From Monilinia fructicola (Eukaryota; Ascomycota; Leotiomycetes; Helotiales; Sclerotiniaceae), in contig VICG01000012.1 in the NCBI GenBank assembly GCA_008692225.1, positions 992,001 through 1,056,000 of the forward strand: DNA of 64,000 nucleotides, written 5' to 3'. Under the pieces are notes generated by a model that saw nothing but the letters and a program-made list of their open reading frames with translations, was not told the origin of the DNA and made no database searches. Each line of letters begins with the position of its first letter. Position 1 is the first letter of the stretch. Shown here piece by piece: positions 1 to 13,100 of this stretch. Position numbers and translations under genes: made by a program.

Positions 1-958
1 ATGAAAGGATTAGATTAAGCTGATGTGTGTCGACAATGCTGTATTCTCTACAGTAGTGTCTAGTGTCTAGTGTCTAGTGTCTAGTCTTTAATCTTTAGTC
101 TTTAGTCTTTAGTCTTTAGTCTCTAGCTCTAGCTCTAGCTCTAGCTCTAGCTCTAGTCTCTAGCTCAAGCTCTAGTATCTAGCATCTAATATCTAGTATC
201 TAGTCTAAGCTCTAGTCTCTGGTCTTTCCTCTTTAGTCTCTAGTCTCTCCTCCAATCCCTTAGTCTCCTTTGGTCCTAGACAGTCTTCTAGATACCGATG
301 CACTAGGTCAGTCAGTCAGTCACACGTTCACTCCATCCAACCGGTAGGAATAATAATAATGTACGAGTAGTAGCAGCTTCTAAATTTTGACCTCGCGTGG
401 AATTTTGGGACCCATATAAGCAAATTTAATCCATGTCCCCAGAACGCTTTTTCTGAAAGGCCAATACCCAAAAAAGCAGCCTTTAGGAAGGTTCCGTCAT
501 GCCTATTCATAAAATAACCCATAAACTGTGATCGCCCCTCCTCCCCTTCCCTCCCTCCCCCCTCCCCTATGATAAGCTGGGTGTTCCTCATTTAAGATTC
601 TCAGCCCATCATATAAGCATCTAATATCCGTTCCTCCCATCTCCTCAACCTCACATTATTGTTGTAACTCCGCCATCCATAGTTGCAGTTCCAAATTCCA
701 GGTCGATACCTAATTACCTAAGCATTCAGAGTGAATTCCCATCTCACTCCTCACTCGAACTTCCAGTAAATCCCATATGCTTATGCTTATGCTGATGCTT
801 ACCCCTCCACCTCTACCTCAGCTCCAATCTCAACACAACAACAGCCAACGTATCTATTAATCAAACAAAACCTCGACGAAGAAGGGAATTCCCCTTATCA
901 TCTCCCCCAATAATTTGACTGAAAGAGCCTTGAACAGTTGGTTCTATTGCCTGGCTCA
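1..958. other. Low-complexity upstream region
   Basis: No gene was recognised. The first 300 bases are dominated by short tandem motifs (listed separately). The rest is C/T-rich DNA that probably serves as promoter and 5' leader of the CP2-type gene starting at 959. Short ORFs on either strand have no recognisable protein features. Confidence 0.6.
56..250. repeat. Tandem TAGTGTC / TTTAGTC / TAGCTC repeats
   Basis: Three related 6-7 bp motifs follow each other: TAGTGTC (about four copies), CTTTAGT (about five) and TAGCTC (about six), then degenerate copies to about 250. The motif is not the fungal telomere repeat TTAGGG. Confidence 0.85.
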
Positions 959-3712
959 ATGATGTTTCGCAATCGGTAAGCTGAATATTATATCCATTTG
1001 TTGTTATCTGGGCTCGGCGCATCAACCTACGCTCCGTATAGACAGCTGTATTTATCATGCACCAAAACAATACTGACCATCTTTTCTCTCCAGGAAATCT
1101 TCGCAAAAACCAGGCGATGAATTCATTGCCAGCTTTCGACAAAACTTCCCAGAGGTTGCGACTACAACTACCTCTGCTGGTGGTGGAATCCATACTAATC
1201 ACTTGGTCGCGCCCGCGGGTGGGCCAGATAGGTAAGCTACCGCAAACCCCCATTGCATTTAAAACAAGATCCGATGGCACTTAGTTTGGCTTCAAAATTC
1301 CTAAATTAGAAGTTGAATTACGTACACGGCATTTTCTGCATTCTTATATTATATTTCTTCTTGCAAATGGGCTAACGCATTTACCACTCTAGGCATCACA
1401 GTGTAGGTGAGATTAGAGATCTAGATCCGACACCCAGAGCGCAGCATGAAACATTTCGCTTTCCCTCTACCAACACGCCCTCTCAGCAGCTAGACCCGAA
1501 CTTCGCGTTCTCTAGTCTTTTTGCCAGTCAATCACCCAATTTTTATTCACCCACGCCTGGAGCTGGAGCTGGAGTGGTTGGTACGATATATCATAATCAA
1601 GCTGGAGATCTTCACACGCCTGGTGGGATCCACCCAATGTATCGTAACCGAGCTGGAGACATCCAGACGCCTGGTATCGGTATGGGCATGACTATGGGGC
1701 TCGGCACACCCCTTTCACTTCCCACTTCTTCGGACGGTCTCCATCCTCATACTCTGATGGACTTGTCTCAATATGATCAACATATGCCTCCCCAGTTTCA
1801 TTCTTTTAGCCCATTCTTACACTCACATCATCACCAACAACAAGCGCAGCAACCACAGCCGACCTCATTCGCGCCATCCTCCTTCGTTCATCAAGACACA
1901 GGTTACGAAACAATGGACCACGATGGATCTCCTATGGACGACGATGAAGGACCGCTTGGCCCAATGGAACGTGCTATGCACCACTCTCCATTAACAAATT
2001 TCCAGCCACAATCGTACGACATGGCTATGTCTGGTACGGTTCATCCGTATGCCGAGAAGTTTCGTTTTCAGGTTATTCTGAATGCTCCGACGGCGATGAT
2101 CAAGCATGCTGACGAGATCCCCGTCACATATCTCAATAAGGGTCAGGCATATGCCGTCTCGGTTGTAGATACTGGATTAACTCGGCCTCTTCAGCCTGGA
2201 ACTCGTTACCGAACGTTTATTCGCATCTCCTTTGAAGACGAAGAGCAGAGAGAACGACCTGCTTCTTGTTGGCAGTTATGGAAAGAAGGAAGAGGCACTA
2301 ATGAAGCGCACCTGCGTGGTGGAAAGCTCCAAGCCGTTGAATATGTTGAAGCCAATCAAAATGGTGAAAGTGAGGATAAGCGGACACGTGTGGAGCTTGA
2401 CACCGCTTCTTTTGACGGGTTTTCGGTAATCTGGACCCCTGGTGTCAATGGTACCCCCGAATGCAACATCGCCGTTCGCTTCAACTTTCTTTCCACAGAC
2501 TTCAGTCACTCGAAGGGTGTAAAGGGTATCCCAGTGAGATTTTGCGCAAAGACGGAAACGCTGCCTTCTGGTTCTCCGCACGCCAATGAGATATCTGAGG
2601 TGGCTTTCTGTAAGGTAAAGCTTTTCAGAGATCATGGTGCTGAGCGGAAACTGTCTAATGACATTGCACACGTTAAAAAGACCATCGAAAAGCTAAAACA
2701 GCAAATCAACCAGGCAGAGACTGGCATGAAAGATTTTGGAAAGCGAAAGAGGGGTTCAACTACAAAAGCACAAATGAATGAGCAACGACCAGGCAAGGTT
2801 CAGAAGCACAAACGCACGTGGTCTATGTCTTCTGCATCTTCGGCTGGTGGACGACTACCAATGGAGGAAGATCTTCATTTCAAACTTCAAACGATGGAAG
2901 CCATGTTCTTGAGCCCTCGGCCAGTTAGCACACTCTATTTACGTGGATCAGAACAAGATGACCCTGATCTTCATCCAGTGGCTTTAGCTGGCGAACCGCT
3001 AGATTTGACCAAAGTGGACTCCCATGACAATGCTATCTGGGCGGCGAGAAGTAGCGCGCATAGCTCGACTACTGGTACCTCCTCCATCGTTTCCCGCTCC
3101 CCAAGCTCAATTTCGCTACACTCTCAAGCCGCGGCACCTGCATCCAAGCCTTCGGCTTCGTGGGCTGATTTCCATAAAATCCCGCCAGGAGACTTTCAAA
3201 ATCAAAACCCACAGCATTTAGCGAGTCCACCAGATCAGCTAACCAAAGTTCCCAAGTCGGAGGATGCTGGTGGTCGGGGTGGTTGGCTTGAGGCGTTGGG
3301 GGTTGATCCATCTTATAACCCGCCTATTATCGAACGAACTGCCAAGCCTGTCGCTTGCTTTTACGTTCTCCTCCGAGATCCAACCCAGCCTACTAAACAT
3401 GAGTACCATCGAGCTATATACTTGATGCAACGAACACTCAAGGATTTCGTCGATGCCATCGCCTTGAAATGGAGCCTTGATCCTACAAAAGTCATGCGCA
3501 CTATTCGTGTCCTTGAGAATGGTTTACAAGTCGAAATTGATGATGATGTTATCCGTGAGCTTTGCGAAGGCCAAGACTTTATCCTAGAGGTTCATAATCC
3601 TCAAGCACCCATCGAACGTGAATGGGATATGGATGTCGCTGTAGACGTTGATAGCGCTGGCACGACACAAAACGTCAAGAGTGAAGGGTACGAATTGAGG
3701 CTAATCTTCTAA
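959..3712 (+). CDS. CP2/Grainyhead-like transcription factor
   Basis: Predicted exons are 959-975, 1094-1231 and 1393-3712, giving 824 residues. The reading frame passes cleanly through both junctions (CG|G and AG|G) with consensus GTAAGC donors and CAG/TAG acceptors. Residues 1-270 are His/Gln/Pro/Ser-rich and low in complexity. A CP2/Grainyhead DNA-binding domain follows at about 270-500, with recognisable stretches KFRFQVILNAP, RTFIRISFEDEEQRERPASC and GVKGIPVRFCAK. A basic stretch near 500 (KRKRG) may be a nuclear signal. The C-terminus (about 690-824, ending YELRLIF) resembles the family dimerisation region. The fungal member CSP-2 of Neurospora controls genes for cell-wall remodelling and conidial separation; the same role here is inference. 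The start is the first of two adjacent ATGs in a 17-nt first exon, the least certain part of the model. Confidence 0.88.
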
Positions 3713-6700
3713 TCAACCTACTTAATTTTCATTTATCAATTGTTTTATTATACCCATAGACCAGGAACAGATGGTCGTGTAATTGTTTTTGGATCTGTAA
3801 AGGTCTAGGAGTGGGTTTGGACGGGGCTTGAAGGGCGTCAATGTCGTTTTTTGAGATACCAATTCCTTCGATTAGCTGTCGTGCTCCACACCGCTTTCGA
3901 GACTTCTGGGTTAAGGAGAGAAGCATATACATCGGGGGAACATGTTGAGAAAAATACCAGGGTTCTGATCTCAAACTGATCGGAAAGGGGCATAGGGGAT
4001 ATTTTCACACTTTGCATTTTTCTTATCGAAATCATCATTTGGAGGATTTCCTTCACTTCGCGGCCACGCAAGCCATACGAACACAGTATTTGATGCAGTT
4101 ACATTTGTACATGGAATTATGACGCGGACGAACAATTTCTTTTCCTCTTTTATGGCTGGGGATATTATTCAGAACGGTACACAGATGGGCCTCAATGGCA
4201 ATGGCGTACTTTATTTAAGATCATAGCAATCCTTGAATGTGCAACCACTACAGCAATATGATACCACAGTTCTAATCACCACCTACTTTTTGTCTTGTGT
4301 GCTTGGCCGCTTGGTATAAATTAAACATGATGTAAAGCTATCTAGGATATCGGTAATAATTGCCAATCAAACTGCTAATTAAGGAGTCCTGAAGTCAGCA
4401 AATACAAATTAGGAATCTTTTTCCATACCAGCCACAGTATTTTTCATCTTACTCATGTTTCCGAATTCCCATGATATGAGCGAGCCGGTTCATTCATTGG
4501 ATGCTGATGGGATGGATCGAGATTTGAAAGGACGACTAAATAAATGATCTGCACGCGGGAGAAACTTAAAAGGACCGAAATTTCGAATGAAATTATGGGA
4601 TTTTGGAATGATGGGATGGCGTCAGTAATGAACGATACGAGCCACAAGCTCACGGAGCCACAATGCCACGTTTATATTTGGCTATACGGCTGGCTGGCAG
4701 TACAGTGCTGGCATCTCTGCTTTGAGGACGATAGTTCGGAGATGAAAGAGCGTCTGCTTATGCCATGGCACGAAGCGGATACCCGATACCATAGACACTC
4801 TTGATTGATCCTCAAACCTCGGATGAATCTCACGTAATGAAGAGATTACCTAAAGCTTTTTTTTCCTTTTTGCCTTTTGGTTTATGGCTCTTCTTCAAAT
4901 AACAGCCCACAGGTCGAGGCACAGGTCGAATTTTGGGAATCTGGTGGGACTTCACCTGGCGGGAGAGCGGACCTTCAGCAGGAGTTAGATCAAGCTTTGG
5001 CGCTCAAGACGTCTGTCTGCATGCAGCAGCTGAAAAACTATCGCATCGTAGATTCTGGAGGTGGGTACGAGTTGGGTATCTATACGTTCTTCACAGTGTG
5101 AGAGGTTTTGAGTTGTTGGTACGAAGCTCCGACGAGTGCTAACCTGTGGTGCGACGTAGACAGAGCTAGCACCCCGGGAACTAAACTTTGTTATTCAATC
5201 CCTAGGGACAGCTTAGACGGGCATCTCTTCCGTGTATTTATAGTGAGTGACAACCACCTGGATAACGGCACAGGCCCCCCTGGTGCTAGGGGGTATGGGG
5301 TCTTGTGCCCCAAGAAACACTTAACTGAGGAGGGAACACCGACGAGATAGTATCTACTTTAACAGGCTCTAAGCAGCCATAGCAACACCTAGTCTCTATC
5401 TTTTGAAAATTGAAAATTGTGCTTTGTAGCATATGTGGTCCGAGCTAAAAAGACTAACTAAATCGAGGACGTTGATTGCGAGTGGGCGACAGGGTATGCA
5501 ACTCATACATGGCACAACGTGGCATAATGTATGTATATGTATATGTACTGTACATGTATCTCGCAGATCCTCAGAATAATGTGCGCTGGATACACACACA
5601 TATCCGCTCACTGCCCGATTAGGGAAAACTCCTCGACAGCTCCAGAATTCGCCACCCACCAACCTACACGCACAAGTAAAACGGCAGCACGTAAATCGTG
5701 GCTGTGAATGTCGGGCATGCACGGGTAACTCCACTCGGGTTGCATCTCCTCTCATTCGCTCAATTCGTGATATCCCTGAAGGGGACGGGCTCGGGATACG
5801 AGAACCGGAGGGCTAAAGGCCGCTGCTCTACGAGGTCTTGAAGACGACGATCATTGCAGACTTTTGTCCAAGTCAATCTACGGATGCAGGCGATAAGCCT
5901 CACGTACCATGTCTAGCTGACTGTGCCACTACGTGCCCCTCACCACCGCCGTTTTAACACGTTTGTGGGTGTTGGAGATGGGCATGTGAGATCGCTGCAC
6001 GATGTGATGGGACAAGTTACTTGCATGAGACGGGAAACGTTTGCCTGGCTTGCACGGAACCTTAGACGGACTGTGGCTTGCATCAAAACGAAGTTTTGCA
6101 AATAATATCGCGATTAATTTTATGTGACTTCGAGGTATATCAAAAGGCTTCTTTGATGGTTTGTGTGTTGGGAGGAAGGCGCGAGTTACGCGGCGATCAT
6201 CGCCCCTATTGTACTTATCCGAGACCGCTTCATATCACCATGCCGATCATTCCCGATCGCTCTCCTCCCCCGTGTCAAGCATAACTTCTAAGCCACGACT
6301 CCTATCAGTTCGTGGGGGTCGAGCCATATGTGGCTGTTCTGTGCAAGAAAGTCGATCACATACCTGAGCCTTATCACGAAAACGCCTCCAGGATCTGCAC
6401 CCCATATCTGCGTCTGACCTAGCCACCCGGCAGAGAGGTAACTAGCTTCTACAAGGAAGCGACAGCTGATTATTATACCTCCCCTCACTAGCTGCCGCAA
6501 AGTCAAAAATATGGGAAGAGTGAAATATATCACGTGATTACATTATTGTCTCTGAACTCGCTTGTCTTATCCTTTTCTCCCCCTCTCTTATAACCAGGAG
6601 AGAATTTCACTCTCCCCGCTGCCTTCAAAATCACTGGATCGACAGGATTTAATTTCGGCGCAACTTAGACCATTAGTCTCACGTCAAATCTCCGCGGGGA

Positions 6701-6940
6701 AAACCCCCCACCAATATTTCGATACTCGACATTATGTGCGTGGTCGATGAAACCAGACCACGGGGAAAGCATGTTCAATCGTTCTCATGAAACAACCAAT
6801 AGACAATACTCCATTCCGACAATGCTCGCTAATTCTGATGACCTATCCACAAAAACACACAAACTCCAACAAATACCGCTCCAAAAGGGCAGTCTATGCA
6901 AGGACAATACCTATCTTAAAATTCAAATCGACCCAAAGCT
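3713..6940. other. Long intergenic region, no gene recognised
   Basis: The region separates two convergent genes, the CP2 factor (+) and the kinesin (-). ORFs reach at most about 120 codons and show no domain. Around 5150-5360 the composition is unlike the flanks (GC-richer, with CCCCGGG, CCTAGGG and GGGGG blocks), which could be an old mobile-element remnant; I found no terminal repeats or coding domain to support that. Confidence 0.5.
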
Positions 6941-9244
6941 TCAAACTAACAATGCAATCCCCTCATACGCCCGTTCCACCGTTTTACTTCCCAGTCCTGG
7001 AATTGCTCGGAGCTGCTGTAAAGTCTTAATCTGACCGCCGTCATCCTCATTCTGCAGCTCTAGAAATTCGACAACATCCCTGGCCTTCTTGGGGCCTACT
7101 CCACACAGTCCTCGGATCATGGCAACATCTCTGGAGTTGACAACATCTAACAAATGTCTTGTTCGAGGCGTGGGGGGATCTAGCGGGCCAAAAGATGCTT
7201 CATCCTTAAATACACGTAATTTGGTTGTCAATTTGGATTTTGACTTTTTTGGCTTGGCGGCTCGAAATGAAAAGCTATCATCATCTTCATAATTCTCCTC
7301 TTGGTTTACAAAGGACTCATCATACTCGGCGGCTGGTTCTGGGCTCTTTCGTGATACGGGCCGTGGTTCGTTTTCGTCTTGCTGGAATGAGCTGGCGGGT
7401 GTTGGCAGCTGTAAGAACGGAGCGGTAGGCTTTCGTCTTTCTGTTTCTGCTGACACCGAGCTTTTGATTGCTACACCGGCATTCTTTGCTTGAATTTTGG
7501 CTTTTAGATGCTCAATCTTCTTCAGCAATTTCTCCTGGCCTGGGAAGAAAGGAAGTGCCATTCTGACGAAGGTTAATCAATGTCACTGAGAGCAGGCTGG
7601 GAAAAACTTACTCATACATCTTCAGAGCGCTGGTCTCTTCACCACGCTCTTTATGCTGCCTGGCCATGAGCAGAAATCTGAGCCCTTCCGACCTTGCATC
7701 CTCTGCCGAACTCTCGTCAATTTTCTTTTCCAATGCCTCCAGTCTTTTCTGAACCGCTTCACTAATCTCGGTAGGTGCTGAATTTGATGTCTGTTCCAAG
7801 GCACGGTTGGCGAGTATTTCAGAAACCTTGCGTTCAACCATTTCCTCAATCTTCGCCGCAGAGATATCAGCGGTTGATTTGTATACAGAAGGTGCATGCC
7901 TGGCGGGTTTGGTAACTCGTGAACCGATAACCCCATCGGACGGTCTTTTCTTATTTGAAGTCGACTTTCGGAGTGCTTGAGTGTTGGTTGATGGACGGGC
8001 TACAGCTGGTTTGCTTTTATCTGTATATACAGAGAACGCCTTCGCCGGTTTATCTGCCTTTTGTGCTGGGTGGGCTACAGTATTATGTGAATTCGTAATA
8101 GGTCTCAATGGCTGTCGTTGCATACTGGTTCCCGCTACTTTTCTAGGTGGTTGAGTGAATACCACCTCATTCTCAATCTCTCTAACCTCTATTCTCTTTG
8201 CTCTCGAACTGACGTTCAAGGACGACAAAGTGTCTAAATGGTAAGACCGCAAGGGTGCAAGGTTCAACACCATTATCGTGATACCATTATTTTGGCCCAG
8301 GCTGAGAATTCGTGTCATTTTAGATTCTCGGTAAGGAATTCTCTTGTCGCCTCTGCCGATAGCATCAATACACTGACTGAGCACAAACAAACTTTTGTTA
8401 ATGCTTGCAGACTCAATCATTCTCTCCTTGCCATTATCCGTTCTCCGGTTGTCCTCTGATCCTGCCAAATCAATTGCGGATGCAGTACTGATTAAACTCG
8501 AGTCGTCAGTGGTCTGCGTTACCTTGACCATCAAGATGGCATGACTTCGACTACTTTGCGCGTTGAGTTTGGTTCCTGCCGTGCTTCGATTGTTGTTGGC
8601 TTCTATATATAACTTTTCGAAATCCTTCAAATCATTGCAGGACCTTTCCGAAAGTCCAACAACTACCGTCTTACCATCCTTCTCGCGAAGAGGCAGGCCA
8701 GCAAGAGTTCGTTTATCTGGGGATTCGAACAGGTCGAAGACCTTGTCGTTATATATTTCGTAGTAAGACAATGTGACAGTGACAGAGGTTTTCTCGCCAG
8801 AATCCTTTGCAACCTTTCTACCGCGCCGATAAATCCCACTTAATAATCGTGGAATGATCCCACGATCTGCTAACTTTGTTCCACCACGCATTGTGTGTGT
8901 CTTTCCCGTCCCAGTAACTCCGTAGGCAAACAATGTCACGTCGAGTCCTTGGAATAATGATTTCAGCGTAGGCGCAACTTCATTCGTAAACAACTCCTCC
9001 TGTGATGTTCCCATGTCGTAAACGCCGTTGAACGTAAAGCTAAACTCCTCTGATTCATTCTTGGGGTTCGGTATCCGCACGACATTGAAAGTTTTGCTGT
9101 CCTGACTCCTTTCTGCGCGCACGATGGTATCTTTATCCAATTCTTTTGGCAGGAGAGGACGTATCCTTGCAACAACTTATTTGAATGTAAGCTTGAGTTA
9201 AGACGGAGTTGTTTTGTGCAGAAATACTGACCTCTCACAGACAT
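6941..9244 (-). CDS. Kinesin-10-like motor (KIF22/Kid type)
   Basis: Predicted exons on the minus strand are 9244-9228, 9165-7612 and 7562-6941, giving 730 residues. The motor domain is N-terminal. It begins VRGQIRPLLPKE across the first junction and has a P-loop GVTGTGKTHTM at about 88-98, switch I with NAQSSRSHAI and switch II LAGSEDN. A linker rich in Lys, Ser and Pro follows, then a predicted coiled coil near 460-560. The C-terminus (about 665-730) carries two helix-hairpin-helix turns (GVGPKKA and IPGLGSKTVERA), a DNA-binding module. An N-terminal motor plus C-terminal HhH is the architecture of kinesin-10 (Kid/KIF22), which pushes chromosome arms in mitosis; chromokinesin function is therefore likely. 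The small first exon rests on the frame and on the conserved RPLLP start of kinesin motors. No frame break was seen. Confidence 0.88.
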
Positions 9245-10159
9245 GGTTATGATCCAAGGATATTCAAACGAGGAACAGCAACGACAACAGAGGTGGAAGT
9301 AGAATTAATGATTATGCAAAATAAACCAAGAACCCAAAGAAGTGTATTAACAGAGGAAGATCCTTCACCCACTTTCTCGAGGAGATTTATATACCAATTC
9401 AAGTCTTGGTTGCTTAGACGTACTGCGAAAGCTCATCAATATGTCAAAGTTTTGGGTGATGTATGTTGAAGCTCTGTTCGAAAAATGCCAAACATGCCGT
9501 TGCCCCAGCAACTGACTACACCGCATCCACTCCGCCAAAAGAAACTCTGCCACGAGTACGACTGTCGGGCTTGTAACAGATTGGTGTGAATATTGTCAGA
9601 GTAACTACACACAGAGATCTCTCTGTCCCATTTCTTACATGCTTGTCGACGTAGTAGATGAAGATCTTCGAAAACTTGCCAGCACATTACGCCAATTGGT
9701 CTCTTTTACGACAGCGCAAGACGATGGCCGAAACCAATGCTTCTCAATTTATGTTGGTGTTCTTGTTTGATTTGAATGATAACCTGCCGATAATCAATCA
9801 TCAAGATTCTAAATTTTGTCACTGATTTTGAAGAACTTTGCGAATTCAATTGAGTATTATCTTTGCTCTCCAGGTTTCGCTATGGTGACATCCCCTTGGT
9901 TGACCGATCCGTCGAATCATGGGTAGAAAACTAATATACCGACCTTATAGAAGGAAGATACCTGTCACAAGTTGAGCGGATATGGTTACCTATCCTAAGC
10001 TATATGTTCGCAAGATGTTTCAAGATCATGTGTGCCAAAAAAGTTGAAACGTTGATGATCTAAGCTTAAGATGATGCAATTTTATACTACAGGGCAAGCC
10101 GCCAGTCATAGAAGTTGAGAGTTCTCCGTCTATCAGCAAGTATAAGGGTACTTTAGTAT
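9245..10159. other. Intergenic region
   Basis: This lies between the kinesin start and the 3' end of the ABC transporter. An 83-codon Cys-containing ORF on the minus strand (9436-9687) has no recognisable features. Nothing else is supported. Confidence 0.5.
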
Positions 10160-13100
10160 TCAATCTAATACCCCGAGCTTTTGCAACGTCCTTGCATTCA
10201 AATCTACGATGACTTCCTGCAAACGACCATTGCTCAGCAATACTATGACGTCTCTCCCATGCTCCATGTGCTTTGTTAATATCTCAATTCTATGAGCAAC
10301 ACATATGACCGTGTGTCCCTTTTGAGTAAACTCATCGTCAATGATACCGTGCATTGTTAACTCTGTGGCAGGATCAAGGGAAGAGGTGACTTCGTCCAAA
10401 AGAATGACGGGTTTTCGATTAAGATACTGGGTTGTCTGAGCTTTGGCAAGTGCCCGACATAGTGCAAAAAGCTGACCTTGTCCTCCAGACAGCTCCGGAA
10501 ACCCAGAAATACTTTTGTCCAGAATTGGATGCTCGTTGTACGGCGATATGCCTTCAGCGAACCCTACTGATCCCGATATTTTGTCTGTTTCAGTTGCCCC
10601 CTGGAGAAAATGTGACCAGAGCTCGGTTCTTTGCAGCAAAGCAATTAAAGATTGGTTTGATAGTGAGGCATCTGGGTCCAGATTAAACCGTAAGGTCTCG
10701 TTTGATAGAAGCAGAGGATCTTGAGACACGGTGATGAAGCATCGCTGTCGCAGAACATCCAGTCGGACATTCTTGATGTCAAGACCGTCTAGTTCAATCT
10801 GGCCCGATTGCAACTCGAGAAGCCGCAGTAGCGTTAAGAGGAGGGTACTCTTACCACTGATTTGAAGATAAGTAGGTCTTTAGACAAATCAGTGAAGTAA
10901 AGGACCTACCTGCCTGTACGTCCGCAGACGATTATTTTCTGGCCTGATGTGATGCTCAGATTCAAATCTCGAAGAGCTACCGAGTCGGATCTAAGCAGTG
11001 CTCTTGTTAGCTAGTAGCAAAAATGGCCTCTCTGAGATTACATACAGGTAGGATGCAGTGATGTTCTTAAATTCAATATCCCCTCTGGAAGGCCAAGATT
11101 TGGGGGGCTCCAAGTTCCAGGATGCACCACCTTCAAAAGGGGTCAATTTTTCTAGTGTGCTTAAGCGAGCAATCGCCCCAAGAGAGATTTCTAATGTATT
11201 CCAGCTTTGTACGAGTTTGAGCAAGGTTGTGTTTGTTACAAGCATAATATTAAGCGCTATCCCGACTTGTGCACCACTAACACGGTCTCGGTATGCTACA
11301 GCTATAGCAATAACACTGGTTGCAACAGCGGCCGTTAAAAGATCCAAAACAATGTTGAGCCATCTCTGAAGACACAAGAGAAGGAATTCTGGACGCTGGG
11401 CGTTTTCAACACTTAAAATATTGTCATGCGTTACTGCATTTGACCAACCAAATGCACGGATTGTCTCGAGGCCCTCAACCTTAAAATGTCAGATAAGAAA
11501 GATCCTTTATCAAAATTCATACATACAGATTCTAAAAGGCTTGAGAAGACCCCTGCACGGGCCTCTAGCTCCAGAAATCGAAGTTGTCTAGATGTGCGAA
11601 GATAGAACTTTTGAACGATATAAACGACAAGCATACAGGCTGGTAGGGATATTGCAAGCCATTTCTGCGCGACTATAAGAATTATGACTTGCATAAATAG
11701 TTTGAAGATTTCTGAATATGTTAGGATTCTTCGAAGGATCTTACACTACGAGTCGATTGTCGGCTTACGAGTTACAATGGCTTGAAGCCCTGATGGTAGT
11801 TGCTTGTCGATCATTTGTATGTCTTGAATGAACCTAGGGGTATTTAGTTCATATCATAAGGTTTGAGCATAAACTGCTACCTATTCAGGATTGCTCCGTT
11901 GTCGGTTTGAGAAAAGTACTACAAAGGCGCACTAGTGGTCATCAGTATCCTCTGAATCATCCACTTATCTTTTGTAAGAAATTATATACTGACTTCGTTA
12001 CAATATATAGAAGTCTTTCGTGTAAGCGCAACCCAGATTGCGGAGCTAGTCGAATGATAACGGTCCTACTAGGTGTTCAACTACAACAAGTACAGGAAAG
12101 TCTTCGACGAACTTACCACATCTGTGAACTTGTCGAGATCCACGACACAAACGACAAGAAGAGGAATCCGAAAACATAAGACACTGTACTACTACCGCTC
12201 GAGTTAGTCCATACCTGTAGGTAGTATTGGGGTATTGTGATGAAGAAGGAGTATGTCGCTGTGCAAGTAATGAGGAGAAGAATATTCTTCAAGCCGACAA
12301 ATCGCAGGTAGTATCCTGCGCTCATATCAATCACATGTTCAACTATAGAAAATAAGGTGATATCACTGTATAAAGTGGAGGCTCCACTCTGCCTTGCAAG
12401 ATCTGCTTCAGCTTCGTCTTTTGCTCGAACATGTGCGCCAAGCTTATCAAAGGCTGCCGCAACCACGGCGTTGTCCTTCGACTGCCTCCCGAGAGAGAAT
12501 TTTGCTATAGCTCCAGCTTTGTTCTTGATACTTTGCCAACTTCCCTGATCTATGATTCCATGATCCCCCAAAACCACGACGTGATCTGCTGATTGGAAGT
12601 ATTGAGCTATTTCAAAGTAAGGTACTGTGCTGGACGGAGGACAAGAAGAAGTTACAAGAGTTGGAAACGAGAACTACAGTGGTCTTCAACCGTCGCAATA
12701 AACCTTTGGATCCAAATAAATTGTCGAAGATGGTTTGCTCTGTTTGACCATCCAACCCACTGAACGTGTCATCCAGCAGAAGTATCTCGAATTTTGCGAA
12801 CAACGCACGCGCCAGCGCCTACCCATATTAACTTAAATTATACTCTACTGTTTCAGGGTACATACCACACGCTGTCTCTGACCTCCAGATAAATTGAGCC
12901 CCCTACTGCCGATTTGTGTCTGATCTCCATCGGGTAGAGCTTCGAAATCGTGAGTGAGACAACAGATTTCTGTCACGGTATTGTACCATTTTTCATGATC
13001 ATGTGTCAGAGCACTGTTGATCTTCTGAGCACTTTTAATAACCTCTTTGATAGTACCGCTGGGTAGCCAGGATCTTTGAGCACAGTATGCTATTTGTCTC

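Noticed and set aside
56..250. Telomeric or subtelomeric repeat
   Set aside because: The units are TAGTGTC, CTTTAGT and TAGCTC, not TTAGGG, and a conserved gene starts within 1 kb.
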